In this document: one piece after another, positions 31,631 through 40,512 of the stretch | Numbering within the stretch: position 1 is the stretch's first letter | Layout: the number at the start of each line of letters is the position of its first letter | Assembly (NCBI GenBank): GCA_900764925.1 | Contig: CAAFPW010000074.1 | Coordinates: forward strand, 1-50,977 | Direction of reading: 5' to 3' | Length of the DNA stretch: 50,977 bases | Origin: Fusobacteriaceae bacterium | Lineage (GTDB): Bacteria > Fusobacteriota > Fusobacteriia > Fusobacteriales > Fusobacteriaceae | Position numbers and translations under genes: made by a program | Notes under the pieces: generated by a model | Database searches by the model: none | Seen by the model: the letters and a program-made list of their open reading frames with translations, nothing else | Told to the model about the DNA's origin: nothing

Positions 31631-32239
31631 TTATAATTGTATTTCAAGTAAATTTTCTAGTTCAGCTTTTAAATCCTCTTTATTTATTAGATGAATACCA
31701 GTTATACCAAGTTTTCTACAAGCTTCAATATTTGGAAGAGTATCATCTATAAAAAGAGTTTCCTCAGGTTTTAAATTATATCTATTTAAAAGTTCAAGGT
31801 AGATCTCTTTTTCAGGTTTTAGAAGTTTTACATCATAAGAAACTACTCCCCCATCAAAGTACTCATCAAACTTACATAGTTTAGATACCTCTAAAAAAGA
31901 CTCTCTATGAAAATTAGATAGTATAAATAGCTTATACCCTTTCTCTTTTAACTTTGATAAAAGTTTTAAATTCTCTTGGATAGGAAATAAAACTCCCATA
32001 GCATTCTCTCTAAAAAGTTTTTCTATATTCTCTCTCTCTTCAGGTAATCTTTTAGAAAAAATTTCAACAGCATCACTATATTCTAAAGTACCTCTGTCTA
32101 AAGAGTTCCATTCTTCACTTTTGAAAACTATATTGAAAAACTTCTCTTGATTCTCTTTTTTTACATATTTTGAGACAAAGCTCATAGGCTCATAGGAAAT
32201 CAATACATTACCAAGATCAAAAATAATATTTTTTATCAT
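31631..32239 (-). CDS. HAD-superfamily phosphatase (subfamily IA, YihX-like)
   Basis: A 202-residue cytosolic hydrolase. Motif I is IIFDLGNVLISYEP with the nucleophile Asp at 8; motif II is the ILSNFHRESF block; motif III is LLKPEKEIY with the Lys; motif IV is FIDDTLPNIEACRKLG. The DLGNVL form of motif I is that of YihX-type alpha-D-glucose-1-phosphatases and other small-molecule phosphatases, but the substrate cannot be fixed by sequence. Start ATG at 32239 follows GAGGTG. The gene is transcribed toward the palindromes and diverges from the YwqK-type gene. Confidence 0.88.
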   Translation of the reverse strand: MIKNIIFDLGNVLISYEPMSFVSKYVKKENQEKFFNIVFKSEEWNSLDRGTLEYSDAVEIFSKRLPEERENIEKLFRENAMGVLFPIQENLKLLSKLKEKGYKLFILSNFHRESFLEVSKLCKFDEYFDGGVVSYDVKLLKPEKEIYLELLNRYNLKPEETLFIDDTLPNIEACRKLGITGIHLINKEDLKAELENLLEIQL

Positions 32240-32358
32240 AAATTACACCTCGTTTTATTTGATTTATCTATTTTATATTCGTAATAGGAAAAAAATTTCC
32301 TTTTAACTTTTTATAAAATAGATTATAATATCCTTATAATATAAAAATGGAGTAGATA

Positions 32359-32853
32359 ATGAAGGTTGTAAGAGTAGTAGAAGAGGTTGGAAGATACCTA
32401 TATGAGTATTATTTAGATGAAAATAAGAATAAGCAAGGGGTATTAAAAAAATTCAATAGTGAAAAGATACTCTGTGAAGAGTTAGAATATAAAGATGATA
32501 TGTTAGATGGGGTATGTTATTACTATGAAGATGGGAAACTAATATCTAAGTTGACTTATAAGAAAAATAGATTAGATGGAGAGTCACTATCTTACTATTC
32601 AAATGGTAAAATTAAGGCAGAGAGTTTTTTTATAGATGGGAAACAGGAGGGAGAGTGTAAAAATTACTCTTGTGAAGGGATACTTTTGTCAGTGACTAAC
32701 TATAAAAACAGTAAACTCCATGGAGAGAAGAGAAAATACTATGAAAATGGACAGTTAGAGATGATAGGTTATTATGAAAATAACAGCATGGTGGGAGTTT
32801 GGAAATGGTATGATATTCATGGAGAACTTATAAAAGAGAGCAATAAAAATTAA
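32359..32853 (+). CDS. YwqK-type MORN_2-repeat protein
   Basis: This 164-residue protein consists of about six tandem MORN-like units of roughly 20-24 residues, for example LDGVCYYYEDGKLISKLTYK, LDGESLSYYSNGKIKAESFF and LHGEKRKYYENGQLEMIGYY. Fusobacteria carry many of these. Databases often label them YwqK-family antitoxins, but there is no toxin-like gene beside this one, and no signal peptide is visible, unlike many relatives. TATAAT at 32324-32329 could be its -10. It is followed after 28 bases by pyridoxal kinase. Function is unassigned. Confidence 0.8.
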   Translation: MKVVRVVEEVGRYLYEYYLDENKNKQGVLKKFNSEKILCEELEYKDDMLDGVCYYYEDGKLISKLTYKKNRLDGESLSYYSNGKIKAESFFIDGKQEGECKNYSCEGILLSVTNYKNSKLHGEKRKYYENGQLEMIGYYENNSMVGVWKWYDIHGELIKESNKN

Positions 32854-32881
32854 TTATAAATTACAAAATTGAGGTGAAGAG

Positions 32882-33766
32882 ATGGAGCATCTAGTAAAAA
32901 AAGTAGCAGCAATACACGATTTATCAGGGTATGGGAGAGCATCATTGACAACGATAATTCCAATACTTTCAAATATGAAAGTTCAAGTGTGTCCAGTACC
33001 AACAGCAATTCTTTCTACTCATACAGGAGGATTTGAAGGGTATAGTTTTATAGATTTGACAGATTATATGCAGGAGCATATCAATCATTGGAAGAGATTG
33101 GATTTAGATTTTGATTGTATCTATTCAGGATTTTTAGGTTCCCCAAAACAGATTGAGATAGTGGCTGATTTTATAGATTTTTTTGGAAAAAAAGCAAAAT
33201 TTACAGTGGTGGATCCTGTTATGGGAGACAATGGAAAACTTTATAGTACAATGGGAGAAGAGATGGTTAATGGGATGAGAAATCTCATTCAAAAGGCTGA
33301 TATTATAACTCCTAACTTCACTGAGGTGATGTATCTTTTAGGGAAAAATTACAAAGAGAATATTACAGAGGAGAAGGTAAAAAAATATTTGAGAGAGTTA
33401 GCTCAAATGGGACCTAAGATAGTTATAGCTACAAGTGTTCCTGATACTACAAGTAGTGAATTGGATAAAAAAACAAGTGTAGTGGCTTATGATAGAGAGA
33501 ATGATGTGTTCTGGAAGGTTAGTTGTAGATACATACCAGCTTCATACCCAGGGACAGGAGATGCTTATACCAGTGTTGTTATAGGAAGTCTATTACAAGG
33601 AGATAGTCTACCTATGGCAATTGAAAGGGGAGTACAATTTATAACACAGTGTATCATGGCAAGTTATGGATTTAAGTATCCAAGTAAAGAGGGAGTACTT
33701 TTAGAAAAGATGTTAGATGTACTAAAAATGCCGATGATAGCTACTAATTATGAGATGTTAAAATAG
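32882..33766 (+). CDS. pdxY: Pyridoxal/pyridoxamine kinase
   Basis: A 294-residue ribokinase-fold (PfkB-like) kinase of the PdxK/PdxY group that phosphorylates B6 vitamers for PLP salvage. It opens with AAIHDLSGYGRASLTT and has STHTGGF, VVDPVMGDNGKLYS, the TPNFTEVMYLLG block and the anion-hole/catalytic motif PGTGDAYTSV (GTGD at 224-227). Some genomes annotate this type simply as pyridoxamine kinase. Ribosome site TGAGGTGA lies just before the ATG. It probably shares a transcript with the MORN_2 gene upstream. Confidence 0.9.
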   Translation: MEHLVKKVAAIHDLSGYGRASLTTIIPILSNMKVQVCPVPTAILSTHTGGFEGYSFIDLTDYMQEHINHWKRLDLDFDCIYSGFLGSPKQIEIVADFIDFFGKKAKFTVVDPVMGDNGKLYSTMGEEMVNGMRNLIQKADIITPNFTEVMYLLGKNYKENITEEKVKKYLRELAQMGPKIVIATSVPDTTSSELDKKTSVVAYDRENDVFWKVSCRYIPASYPGTGDAYTSVVIGSLLQGDSLPMAIERGVQFITQCIMASYGFKYPSKEGVLLEKMLDVLKMPMIATNYEMLK

Positions 33767-33800
33767 TTAGAAAGCTTCTTTATTTTTTCAAAATATATTG

Positions 33801-33806
33801 TATAAT
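33801..33806 (+). promoter_or_regulatory. Possible -10 element for the glycine-zipper lipoprotein
   Basis: A perfect TATAAT lies 40 bases before the start of the next gene, in the 79-base gap after pdxY. The -35 region (CTTTAT around 33778-33783) is poor. Confidence 0.35.
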
Positions 33807-33845
33807 GTATTAAGAAGATAAAACTTAACAAGGAGGTCGATATTT

Positions 33846-34043
33846 ATGAAAAAGACATTAATAGTTTTAGGGATTGTATTGCTAGTATTTGCCGGATGTA
33901 CTCGTACTGAAAAGAATGTAGCTACTGGAGCAGCTGTGGGAGCAGTAGCTGGACATATCATTGGAGGAACTGGTACAGGAACTGTAATTGGAGCTGGATT
34001 AGGAGCTGGAGTTGGGGCTATAATGTCTGAAAAAGAAAAATAG
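33846..34043 (+). CDS. Glycine-zipper small lipoprotein
   Basis: A 65-residue protein: lipoprotein signal ending LVFAGC (Cys 18), then a glycine-rich membrane segment with repeated GxxxG spacing (GAAVGAVAGHIIGGTGTGTV and GAGLGAGVGAIM), ending in SEKEK. This is the OmpA/SlyB-like glycine-zipper (2TM) type found in small outer-membrane lipoproteins. The start follows AAGGAGG. The stop is immediately adjacent to the stop of the convergent flippase gene at 34044, leaving no space for a terminator. Confidence 0.85.
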   Translation: MKKTLIVLGIVLLVFAGCTRTEKNVATGAAVGAVAGHIIGGTGTGTVIGAGLGAGVGAIMSEKEK

Positions 34044-35315
34044 TCACTTTCGCCAAATTACATAGAGCTTCATAAATACAATTAAGAATACCTGTATCCC
34101 ATAGGCAAATATCACCCCAGTGAGGGCAAAACTTTTTATGAAAATAAAAAGTACAAGAAGGTATAAGATATTTGCTATAAATATAATCTTAGTCTCTATT
34201 TTTATATATCCCATAGCTAAAAATAGTGGGTGTACAACAATAAATATAGTAGCTAAGGATTTCATAAGAAGATATAGGTTTATCTCTAATTTATAACTAT
34301 TAAGGCTTTGGGAGAAAAATTTAGAAAGTATCTCAAAGCCTATTATATTCATTCCAAAAATAATTCCTATACATGTTACAAAGAGTAACCCAGATATTTT
34401 TATTCCCTTTTTAAATACCTCATCATATTTTTTTTCAGCAACCTTTTCACAAAAATATGGATATAGAGTTTGATAGAGTGGAGTTCCCACCTTATCTAAA
34501 ACTACGGCTATGGTTTTGCATATCTTATATACTCCCAACTGCTCCAAAGATAGCATCTTACCCACTAAAAGATTATCAAAATATTGGACAGGAATATCCA
34601 AACTAGAGTTTATATTTGTTAAACATGTAAATTTAAAAAACTCTCTATCAAAGATAAATTTCTCTTGCCAAATTCCAGATATTTTTCTAGATTTTAGCTC
34701 TCTCATAGCTAAATAATTAAGAAGTAGAGAGTTTAAGATATTTGTAGCAAGATAGGCTCCTACAAAATAAGTTATTCCAAAGTTGAAAAAAAATCCAACT
34801 CCCAAGAGTAAAAAATTAAAAAGAGCCACTGTTACCCTCTGATCTCTCAAATAATCAAATCTGTCAAAGCTTCTTAAAATTCCTATTGGTGTACCTTGTA
34901 TATTGAAAACTATGTAACTAGAGAAGATCAATAAAAGGTATCTCCCTTCCCTATCAAAATTATAGAAATCTCCTATCCAACTACTGAATAGAAAAATTAT
35001 GATGAAAGCTAAGAGAGCTGTAAAAAAATCTAAGATGTAACTAAACTTAATCAAAGATTTTAATTTTGTCATATCATCCTTTACCTGTGGGAAAAATTTT
35101 ATTACACCCTGCCAAGATTGAAAGTTAAAAATTCCATCTATCAATGAGACAATCCCTTGAATTAGGACAATAAAACCATATTTCTCCATTCCAATTCCCT
35201 TAGTAATAAAGGAGATAGAGAAAATAGAAAGAAGAGAGGCAAAAGCATCCCCTCCAAATATGTGTAAAAAATTCACTATTAATTTATCAGTAAATAGATA
35301 TTTTAATTTCTTCAT
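34044..35315 (-). CDS. Polysaccharide flippase (Wzx/MOP family), second copy
   Basis: A 423-residue protein with about 12 hydrophobic segments, starting KLIVNFLHIFGGDAFASLLS and IGMEKYGFIVLIQGIVSLID, the usual opening of Wzx-type oligosaccharide flippases. It is unlike the flippase at 745-2211, so it serves a different glycan. As last gene of the operon read from 44243 it completes the Wzx/Wzy set. It starts seven bases after the preceding glycosyltransferase stop. The 3' end touches a convergent lipoprotein gene. Confidence 0.86.
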   Translation of the reverse strand: MKKLKYLFTDKLIVNFLHIFGGDAFASLLSIFSISFITKGIGMEKYGFIVLIQGIVSLIDGIFNFQSWQGVIKFFPQVKDDMTKLKSLIKFSYILDFFTALLAFIIIFLFSSWIGDFYNFDREGRYLLLIFSSYIVFNIQGTPIGILRSFDRFDYLRDQRVTVALFNFLLLGVGFFFNFGITYFVGAYLATNILNSLLLNYLAMRELKSRKISGIWQEKFIFDREFFKFTCLTNINSSLDIPVQYFDNLLVGKMLSLEQLGVYKICKTIAVVLDKVGTPLYQTLYPYFCEKVAEKKYDEVFKKGIKISGLLFVTCIGIIFGMNIIGFEILSKFFSQSLNSYKLEINLYLLMKSLATIFIVVHPLFLAMGYIKIETKIIFIANILYLLVLFIFIKSFALTGVIFAYGIQVFLIVFMKLYVIWRK

Positions 35316-35322
35316 ATAACTC

Positions 35323-36102
35323 CTATATTCTCTTACTTAAATCTACTAAGAATTTAGAACGTTTTACAAACTGCATCAATTTAGTAGCTATCAATAGATC
35401 CACAAGTTTTCTTTTAAATCCCCTATAATGTTTAAACTCTAAAAAATATAGTTTAGAAAGATCTTTTTTCTGTCCCCAACTTTTTCCCCACCAATGTATT
35501 CCATAGGTATTCTCTTTGATACACTCATATTTAAACTCTTCACTAAAGTGGTAGGGATAGAAATATTTAGGAGGGTAGATTACCATATTTTTATCTATCC
35601 AAGTGATATCTTTTTCCATTTTGAAGTCATACTCTCTATTGACTACTCTAGTTATTATATCTGGGATTGTAAATATTGGCTCATTCCAAATTTCGTTTTC
35701 ATAGAAATCCAATATCTTCTTCATAAGAGGGTGTTTAGGAATTACACCGATAATACCAGCACTGATTACCCTTTCACTTTCAGCTCCTATAAAGAAATCA
35801 TTTTCTAAAAGAGAATCAAGATTTTTAATAATCTGCATATCAGTATCGAGATAAACTCCTCCCTCTTCATAGAGAACTTTTATTCTAAAGTAATCTGAAA
35901 GAAAAGCCCAAAGTTTTCTCTTATAGCACTCTTTAAGAAATCTATTCTTTTCTATTGTTGCAAAAAAATCTAATCTCTCCTCATTCCACTCTATGATCTC
36001 ATAGTTCGGAAGTTTTTCTCGCCAAGAGTTAATACATATATCCATAAGATTAGGATAAGAGTTTTTACCTAACCAGATGTAATGAATTTTTTTAGGAATC
36101 AT
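35323..36102 (-). CDS. GT32-type glycosyltransferase (DXD sugar-binding region)
   Basis: A 259-residue enzyme beginning MIPKKIHYIWLGKNSYPNLM, followed by ADP-like WAFLSDYFRIKVLYEEGGVY and LDTDMQ, where DTD (86-88) is the metal/nucleotide-sugar DXD motif. This is the capsular polysaccharide / OCH1-like (GT32) family. A later GIHWWGKSW is also typical. It probably adds one sugar to the repeat unit; donor and linkage are unknown. It lies nine bases after the GT2 gene and seven before the flippase. Confidence 0.88.
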   Translation of the reverse strand: MIPKKIHYIWLGKNSYPNLMDICINSWREKLPNYEIIEWNEERLDFFATIEKNRFLKECYKRKLWAFLSDYFRIKVLYEEGGVYLDTDMQIIKNLDSLLENDFFIGAESERVISAGIIGVIPKHPLMKKILDFYENEIWNEPIFTIPDIITRVVNREYDFKMEKDITWIDKNMVIYPPKYFYPYHFSEEFKYECIKENTYGIHWWGKSWGQKKDLSKLYFLEFKHYRGFKRKLVDLLIATKLMQFVKRSKFLVDLSKRI

Positions 36103-36111
36103 ATCTCCTCC

Positions 36112-37101
36112 TTAGAATTTAGGAATTTTTTGTACATTACTTATCTCTTTTCCCAAAATTTTTCTCAAAGTATTAGGTATAACTATTGAGAAAGATAGAA
36201 GTTTCTGCTCAATATTGGATTGGGCATATTTTGCTAATTCTCTATAAATCTCTTTGTATCTTTTATAAACTCTCTCATAGTCTCCACCACCATTGTATCT
36301 CTTATATACAACTGTGGAGTAAAAGCTCAGTATCAGAGAAGAGAGAGCTTCCTTTCCATTTTTACTCTCCAATTTTAGACATTCTTTAAAAAGCTTTTCA
36401 CAAATCTTTTCAAGGGATACCATACTTTTTTCAGAAACTTTATTCATAATACTTCCCTCTCTCTGTCTATAAAAATAGAAAGCCTTATCTATATATTTTA
36501 CTTTTTTTGCTTTTAGATAAGCAAGAGTTGTAAATTCACTATCTTCATGAACAATCTCCTCATTGAAAAATAGATTGTTTTTAATTAAAAAATTTCTTCT
36601 GTAAATATCATCAACAACCTCTTCTCTATAACATTTAGGAGCTTGAAAAAGATTCCAAAGAAAATCTACCCCAGTAACAACATCTAAATCTTTTACTCTT
36701 TTAGCTCTAAAAAGAGGTTCACCTATTCTTCCAGGAACGTAGTATCTCATATTTCCAACTGCTATATCCAATCTTGATTTTATACCTTCGATAACAAATT
36801 TTTCAAACTCATCAGTATCTATAAAATCATCACTATCAATAAAGGAGATATACTTTCCTTTTGCTGCTCTCAGACCAGCATTTCTAGCTGAAGATAATCC
36901 ACCATTCTCTTTATTTATTATTATAGTTTTATTAGGATATAGATTTTTAAACTCTTCCATTATCTTATAACTATTGTCTTTTGAACCATCATTTACCAAG
37001 ATGACCTCATATCTGAGAGAACTTATCTTATATAGACTCTTTAGACATTCAGCTAAATACTCCTCTACATTATATATTGGAACTATAATACTTAAATCCA
37101 T
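36112..37101 (-). CDS. GT2-family glycosyltransferase
   Basis: A 329-residue GT-A enzyme. MDLSIIVPIYNVEEYLAECL opens the nucleotide-binding fold, VILVNDGSKDNS binds the base, NGGLSSARNAGL is the standard loop, and FIDSDDFI gives the metal-binding DSDD at 89-92. The C-terminal half (YRRNFLIKNNLFFNEEIVHE, DSEF) is typical of EpsH/WaaV-like GT2 proteins in capsule and exopolysaccharide clusters. Sugar and linkage cannot be assigned. Confidence 0.9.
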   Translation of the reverse strand: MDLSIIVPIYNVEEYLAECLKSLYKISSLRYEVILVNDGSKDNSYKIMEEFKNLYPNKTIIINKENGGLSSARNAGLRAAKGKYISFIDSDDFIDTDEFEKFVIEGIKSRLDIAVGNMRYYVPGRIGEPLFRAKRVKDLDVVTGVDFLWNLFQAPKCYREEVVDDIYRRNFLIKNNLFFNEEIVHEDSEFTTLAYLKAKKVKYIDKAFYFYRQREGSIMNKVSEKSMVSLEKICEKLFKECLKLESKNGKEALSSLILSFYSTVVYKRYNGGGDYERVYKRYKEIYRELAKYAQSNIEQKLLSFSIVIPNTLRKILGKEISNVQKIPKF

Positions 37102-37128
37102 AATTTACTCCTTATCCTGTAACAAACA

Positions 37129-38235
37129 TCAGTCAATCAATTTTTTTCTATAAATATCAATTATGATTTTCTCGTCAAACTCATTAACAATTTTTTCTCT
37201 TCCCAATCTTCCCATCTCTTCTCTTTCACTGTCAGAAAGGGAGATAAATTTTTCCATCTTATCAACTAGATCATCTACATCCTTTACATTGACCAAATAA
37301 CCTGTTTTATTGTTTTCTACAATCTCCTTACAACCTGTAACATTGGAAGCGATTATAGGTTTTCCCATAGCTCCCCCTTCTAAAAGAGTTTTAGATATTC
37401 CCTCTCTATATGAAGGTAAAACTATTACATCGCACTCCTTAATTATCAATTCAGGATTATCAACTGTTCCTAGATATTTTAGAACCCCTTCATCAACAAT
37501 CTTATCCATATATTCCTTAGTTATTCCAGATCTAGCATTTTCACCAAGTGCTCCAAGATACCAAAACTCAACTTGGTCTCCATATTTTTTTCTAATCCTT
37601 CTAGCACTCTCTTCATACTCTTTAAACCCTTTATCAATAAAAGCCCTAGCTATCATTAGGAATACAGTTTTATTATCTGCTCTCTCTTTAGGAAGAGGTT
37701 TAAATCTTTCACAATCAGTTCCCTCACCAGGAAGTATAAATATCTTTCTCTCTTCTCCAATTCCATTTGCTAAAAGTGTATGTTTATCATCTTCGTTGAG
37801 TACCCAAATCTCTTTAGAGAATCTTAAACTAAACTTATATAGAGCCACAGCTATTTTAGAAACTAAGCTTTTCTGTATAAAAGAGTACCCCAATCCTGTA
37901 AGTATAGCTATGGATTTTTTTCCAGCTAGTTTTGTTGCAATTGTTCCATATATATTTGGTTTGATAGTGTAGTGAAATATTAAATCTGGAGATTCCTTTT
38001 TATATAGCTTATATAGATCTCTAACAAGCTTAATATCTTCAATTGGATTTATCCCTCTTTTATTTAACTCTATGGAGATAGATCTCAGTCCAGGAATAGC
38101 TTTTTCCATATCTATTCTTCCATTGTTAGGAGCCACAGCTATAACCTCGTGCCCATCTTCTACAAGGGCTCTCAGTACCCCAGCTCTAAATATGTAAATA
38201 TCCCACATATAGTTAGCTACAAACATTATCTTCAT
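37129..38235 (-). CDS. GT4-family glycosyltransferase (PglA/WbnK-like)
   Basis: A 368-residue GT-B retaining enzyme. The N-terminal domain has FRAGVLRALVEDGHEVIAVA and the conserved HYTIKPNIYGTIATKLAGKK, followed by ILTGLGYSF, a pattern of the PglA/CapM-type GalNAc or similar transferases. The C-terminal domain has FLMIARAFIDKGFKEYEESA and the donor-binding VLPSYREGISKTLLEGGAMG with the EX7E-like acidic pair. It acts on the lipid-linked precursor at the cytosolic face. Spacing to neighbours is 11 and 27 bases. Confidence 0.9.
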   Translation of the reverse strand: MKIMFVANYMWDIYIFRAGVLRALVEDGHEVIAVAPNNGRIDMEKAIPGLRSISIELNKRGINPIEDIKLVRDLYKLYKKESPDLIFHYTIKPNIYGTIATKLAGKKSIAILTGLGYSFIQKSLVSKIAVALYKFSLRFSKEIWVLNEDDKHTLLANGIGEERKIFILPGEGTDCERFKPLPKERADNKTVFLMIARAFIDKGFKEYEESARRIRKKYGDQVEFWYLGALGENARSGITKEYMDKIVDEGVLKYLGTVDNPELIIKECDVIVLPSYREGISKTLLEGGAMGKPIIASNVTGCKEIVENNKTGYLVNVKDVDDLVDKMEKFISLSDSEREEMGRLGREKIVNEFDEKIIIDIYRKKLID

Positions 38236-38246
38236 AGTTAATCTCC

Positions 38247-39425
38247 TTAAAAAAGTAATGAAATCTCTTTCCCATGTCCTTGACTTTTATATTGACTAGC
38301 ATCTTTAATTTTCTTTAATTGAACCTCTAATGGTTGAGAGTTAATTAAAATATTTTGATATGAGTAGACCTCTTTGTTTCCAATAAAATTAATCTGATTG
38401 TTCAATCTAAACATTGATACAATAATAGCTACTACAATGATAGGTAGTTTTGGATAGATTTCCAAAAGCATAGGAAGAATAAACCAATATGAGTAGATAA
38501 ACAGTAAGCCAAATCTCATAGATACTATTGAAAACTCTGAGAGATATAGGAAGAAAAATATAGAGATATATATTGAGTTTAACATAATATTTCCATACTT
38601 TTTATTTTTTATATTTTCATCTACAAGCCAACATAGAAGAAAGATAATAACTCTTTCAAAATAGTACAGTGAGAATCCCAGTGGAAAATCTAAAGGAATT
38701 ATTCCAAAATAACCAGATAGCTTAGCTCCCAATCCAGTAGGTAGGATTGTATTGTACTCTTTTATAATCTTCATAGCCACTCTTATATCTAAAAGGTAGT
38801 AGATATTTCCTAGGATAAAAAGAGCTAGAATAAGTTTTTTATTCCATTTTATATTTAGTATAAAATACATAGGTAGATATAGTATGGAGCTACTGTGAAA
38901 AAGTAATCCCAATATATTTAGCCCTAAGAATTTTAACGGCTCCCTCTTTTCAATGTAATTGATAGAGATCAAGAAAAGCATGATACTCTTGGCATTTCTA
39001 AGCATATCTATCTCTAAAGCTACCCCATATACACCAAAAAATAGTAGAAGAGATAGAAGTGGATATTTAGAATATCTCTTTAAAACAAAGAAGAGAATTA
39101 TAAAATCTATAGATGTATTTATAAAATTGTAAATAAAATAATTTTTGGTAATTGTCTTTATAAAAGAGGTATAGACTTGAAATCCCAACTCATAACCAGA
39201 GTTAAAAAAACCTCCTTGAAATATCTGACCTAAGGTAGAGATACTATCAAAGTTTGGTTTGTATGAATACCAGTCATAACCAATATATCCCCTAAGTCCA
39301 AAAAATAAAATTAAAAGGAGAAGAGAAAATAGAAGTAGTTTTTCTCTTGTCCTTTTATCTTTATTTATCTGTTCTACCACAGTTCCTAAAAGTAAAAATC
39401 CAAATATTCCAAAATATGCTATCAT
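38247..39425 (-). CDS. wzy: EpsG/Wzy-family O-unit polymerase
   Basis: A 392-residue polytopic membrane protein with about ten hydrophobic segments. FFGLRGYIGYDWYSYKPNFD is the typical EpsG signature (LR...G.D...Y), followed by NSGYELGFQVYTSFIKTITK and LRNAKSIMLFLISI. EpsG-like proteins polymerise repeat units after flipping. Presence with Wzx and an initiating transferase indicates a Wzy-dependent pathway. Its start overlaps the preceding GT4 gene by four bases. Confidence 0.85.
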   Translation of the reverse strand: MIAYFGIFGFLLLGTVVEQINKDKRTREKLLLFSLLLLILFFGLRGYIGYDWYSYKPNFDSISTLGQIFQGGFFNSGYELGFQVYTSFIKTITKNYFIYNFINTSIDFIILFFVLKRYSKYPLLSLLLFFGVYGVALEIDMLRNAKSIMLFLISINYIEKREPLKFLGLNILGLLFHSSSILYLPMYFILNIKWNKKLILALFILGNIYYLLDIRVAMKIIKEYNTILPTGLGAKLSGYFGIIPLDFPLGFSLYYFERVIIFLLCWLVDENIKNKKYGNIMLNSIYISIFFFLYLSEFSIVSMRFGLLFIYSYWFILPMLLEIYPKLPIIVVAIIVSMFRLNNQINFIGNKEVYSYQNILINSQPLEVQLKKIKDASQYKSQGHGKEISLLF

Positions 39426-40510
39426 TTTTTTAACACCCTTTCATACAATTTTAAATAGTTATCAGCACACCACTCTATTGTATATCTTTTACTTCTCTCT
39501 AAACATTTTTGACAAACATCTCTATATACCTCGATAGGTCTAAGAGATAAAATTGCTTTAGCTAAATCTTTAGGTTCATCTATTTTTACTAGATAACCAG
39601 CTCCCTCTACAACTTGACTAAGTCCAGGGACATCACTAGCTATTACAGGTTTTCCACTTGCCATAGCTTCTATTGCAGTTATTCCAAATCCCTCAAAGAA
39701 CGAGTATTGAATAACTACATCAGCAGTTTTTAAAAGTTTAGGTATATCCTTTCTCATCCCTAAAAATTTAACACGACTCAATAAGTTGTTATCTTTACAA
39801 TACTTTTTTACATCCTCTTCTAGTTTTCCATCTCCTACAAAAACTAACTTATATTTTACAGGTAACCACTTGAGAGCATCTACCACACCTTTTTGATTTT
39901 TTGATTCATGGAATCTGGATACCATCATTAAAAGATAATCTTCATCTTTGATTCCTAACTCACTTTTTGAGTAGGGAGTTGAGTTTTCAAACTCTTGAAT
40001 ATCAATACCGTTATAGATTATCTCAAAGCTCTCATCATCTTTTTCTAACCACTCTTTTAAACTTTTTTCAGTAGCTTCAGAGATACTAACTATCTTATCA
40101 AAACCACCAAAGACAAATCTATCTATCCATTTCATAGCTTTAGATTTTCTTCTTCTATTAGATGTACTATGTTCAGTAGTTATATACTTTCTCTTACCCT
40201 TATCTAACATTCTAGCTAATCTTGTCCAGTATTGAGCATGTACTAGATGGGCATGTACTATGTCATAATCTCCTTTTTTTATCTCCTCAATTATGGAGAA
40301 AACGTTGTTAAAAGACTTTATAGAGTTACTTTCACAAACTATGATCTCAACTCCTCTGTCTTCTAACTCTTTTTTAAAAACAGCACCCTTGTCACTAAGT
40401 ATCATAACTTTTACAAGATGCCCCTTCATTATCTGATAGGGAACTAATTCTGTGAGAAGTTTTTCAGCTCCTCCCAACTCAAGTGATGTAATTATATGAA
40501 GTATTTTCAT
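39422..40510 (-). CDS. GT4-family glycosyltransferase
   Basis: A 362-residue GT-B enzyme starting MKILHIITSLELGGAEKLLT, the classic GGAE opening of GT4 proteins. YDIVHAHLVHAQYWTRL and YITTEHSTSNRRRKS complete the acceptor domain; VSRFHESKNQKGVVDAL, VFVGDG and IQYSFFEGFGITAIEAMASG (EX7E pair) form the donor domain. It resembles glycosyltransferases of exopolysaccharide clusters. It lies three bases from the GT2 gene upstream and overlaps the polymerase gene, so the order is tightly coupled. Confidence 0.92.
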   Translation of the reverse strand: MKILHIITSLELGGAEKLLTELVPYQIMKGHLVKVMILSDKGAVFKKELEDRGVEIIVCESNSIKSFNNVFSIIEEIKKGDYDIVHAHLVHAQYWTRLARMLDKGKRKYITTEHSTSNRRRKSKAMKWIDRFVFGGFDKIVSISEATEKSLKEWLEKDDESFEIIYNGIDIQEFENSTPYSKSELGIKDEDYLLMMVSRFHESKNQKGVVDALKWLPVKYKLVFVGDGKLEEDVKKYCKDNNLLSRVKFLGMRKDIPKLLKTADVVIQYSFFEGFGITAIEAMASGKPVIASDVPGLSQVVEGAGYLVKIDEPKDLAKAILSLRPIEVYRDVCQKCLERSKRYTIEWCADNYLKLYERVLKK

Positions 40511-40512
40511 CT

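Noticed and set aside
32359..32853. Toxin-antitoxin system based on the YwqK label
   Set aside because: Only a MORN_2 repeat protein is present. The neighbours are a phosphatase and pyridoxal kinase, with no toxin-like ORF.
37310..37972. Long antisense frame (220 codons) opposite the GT4 glycosyltransferase gene
   Set aside because: It lies wholly within a gene with clear GT4 motifs, shows low-complexity Ser/Leu/Pro composition typical of shadow frames and has no ribosome site.
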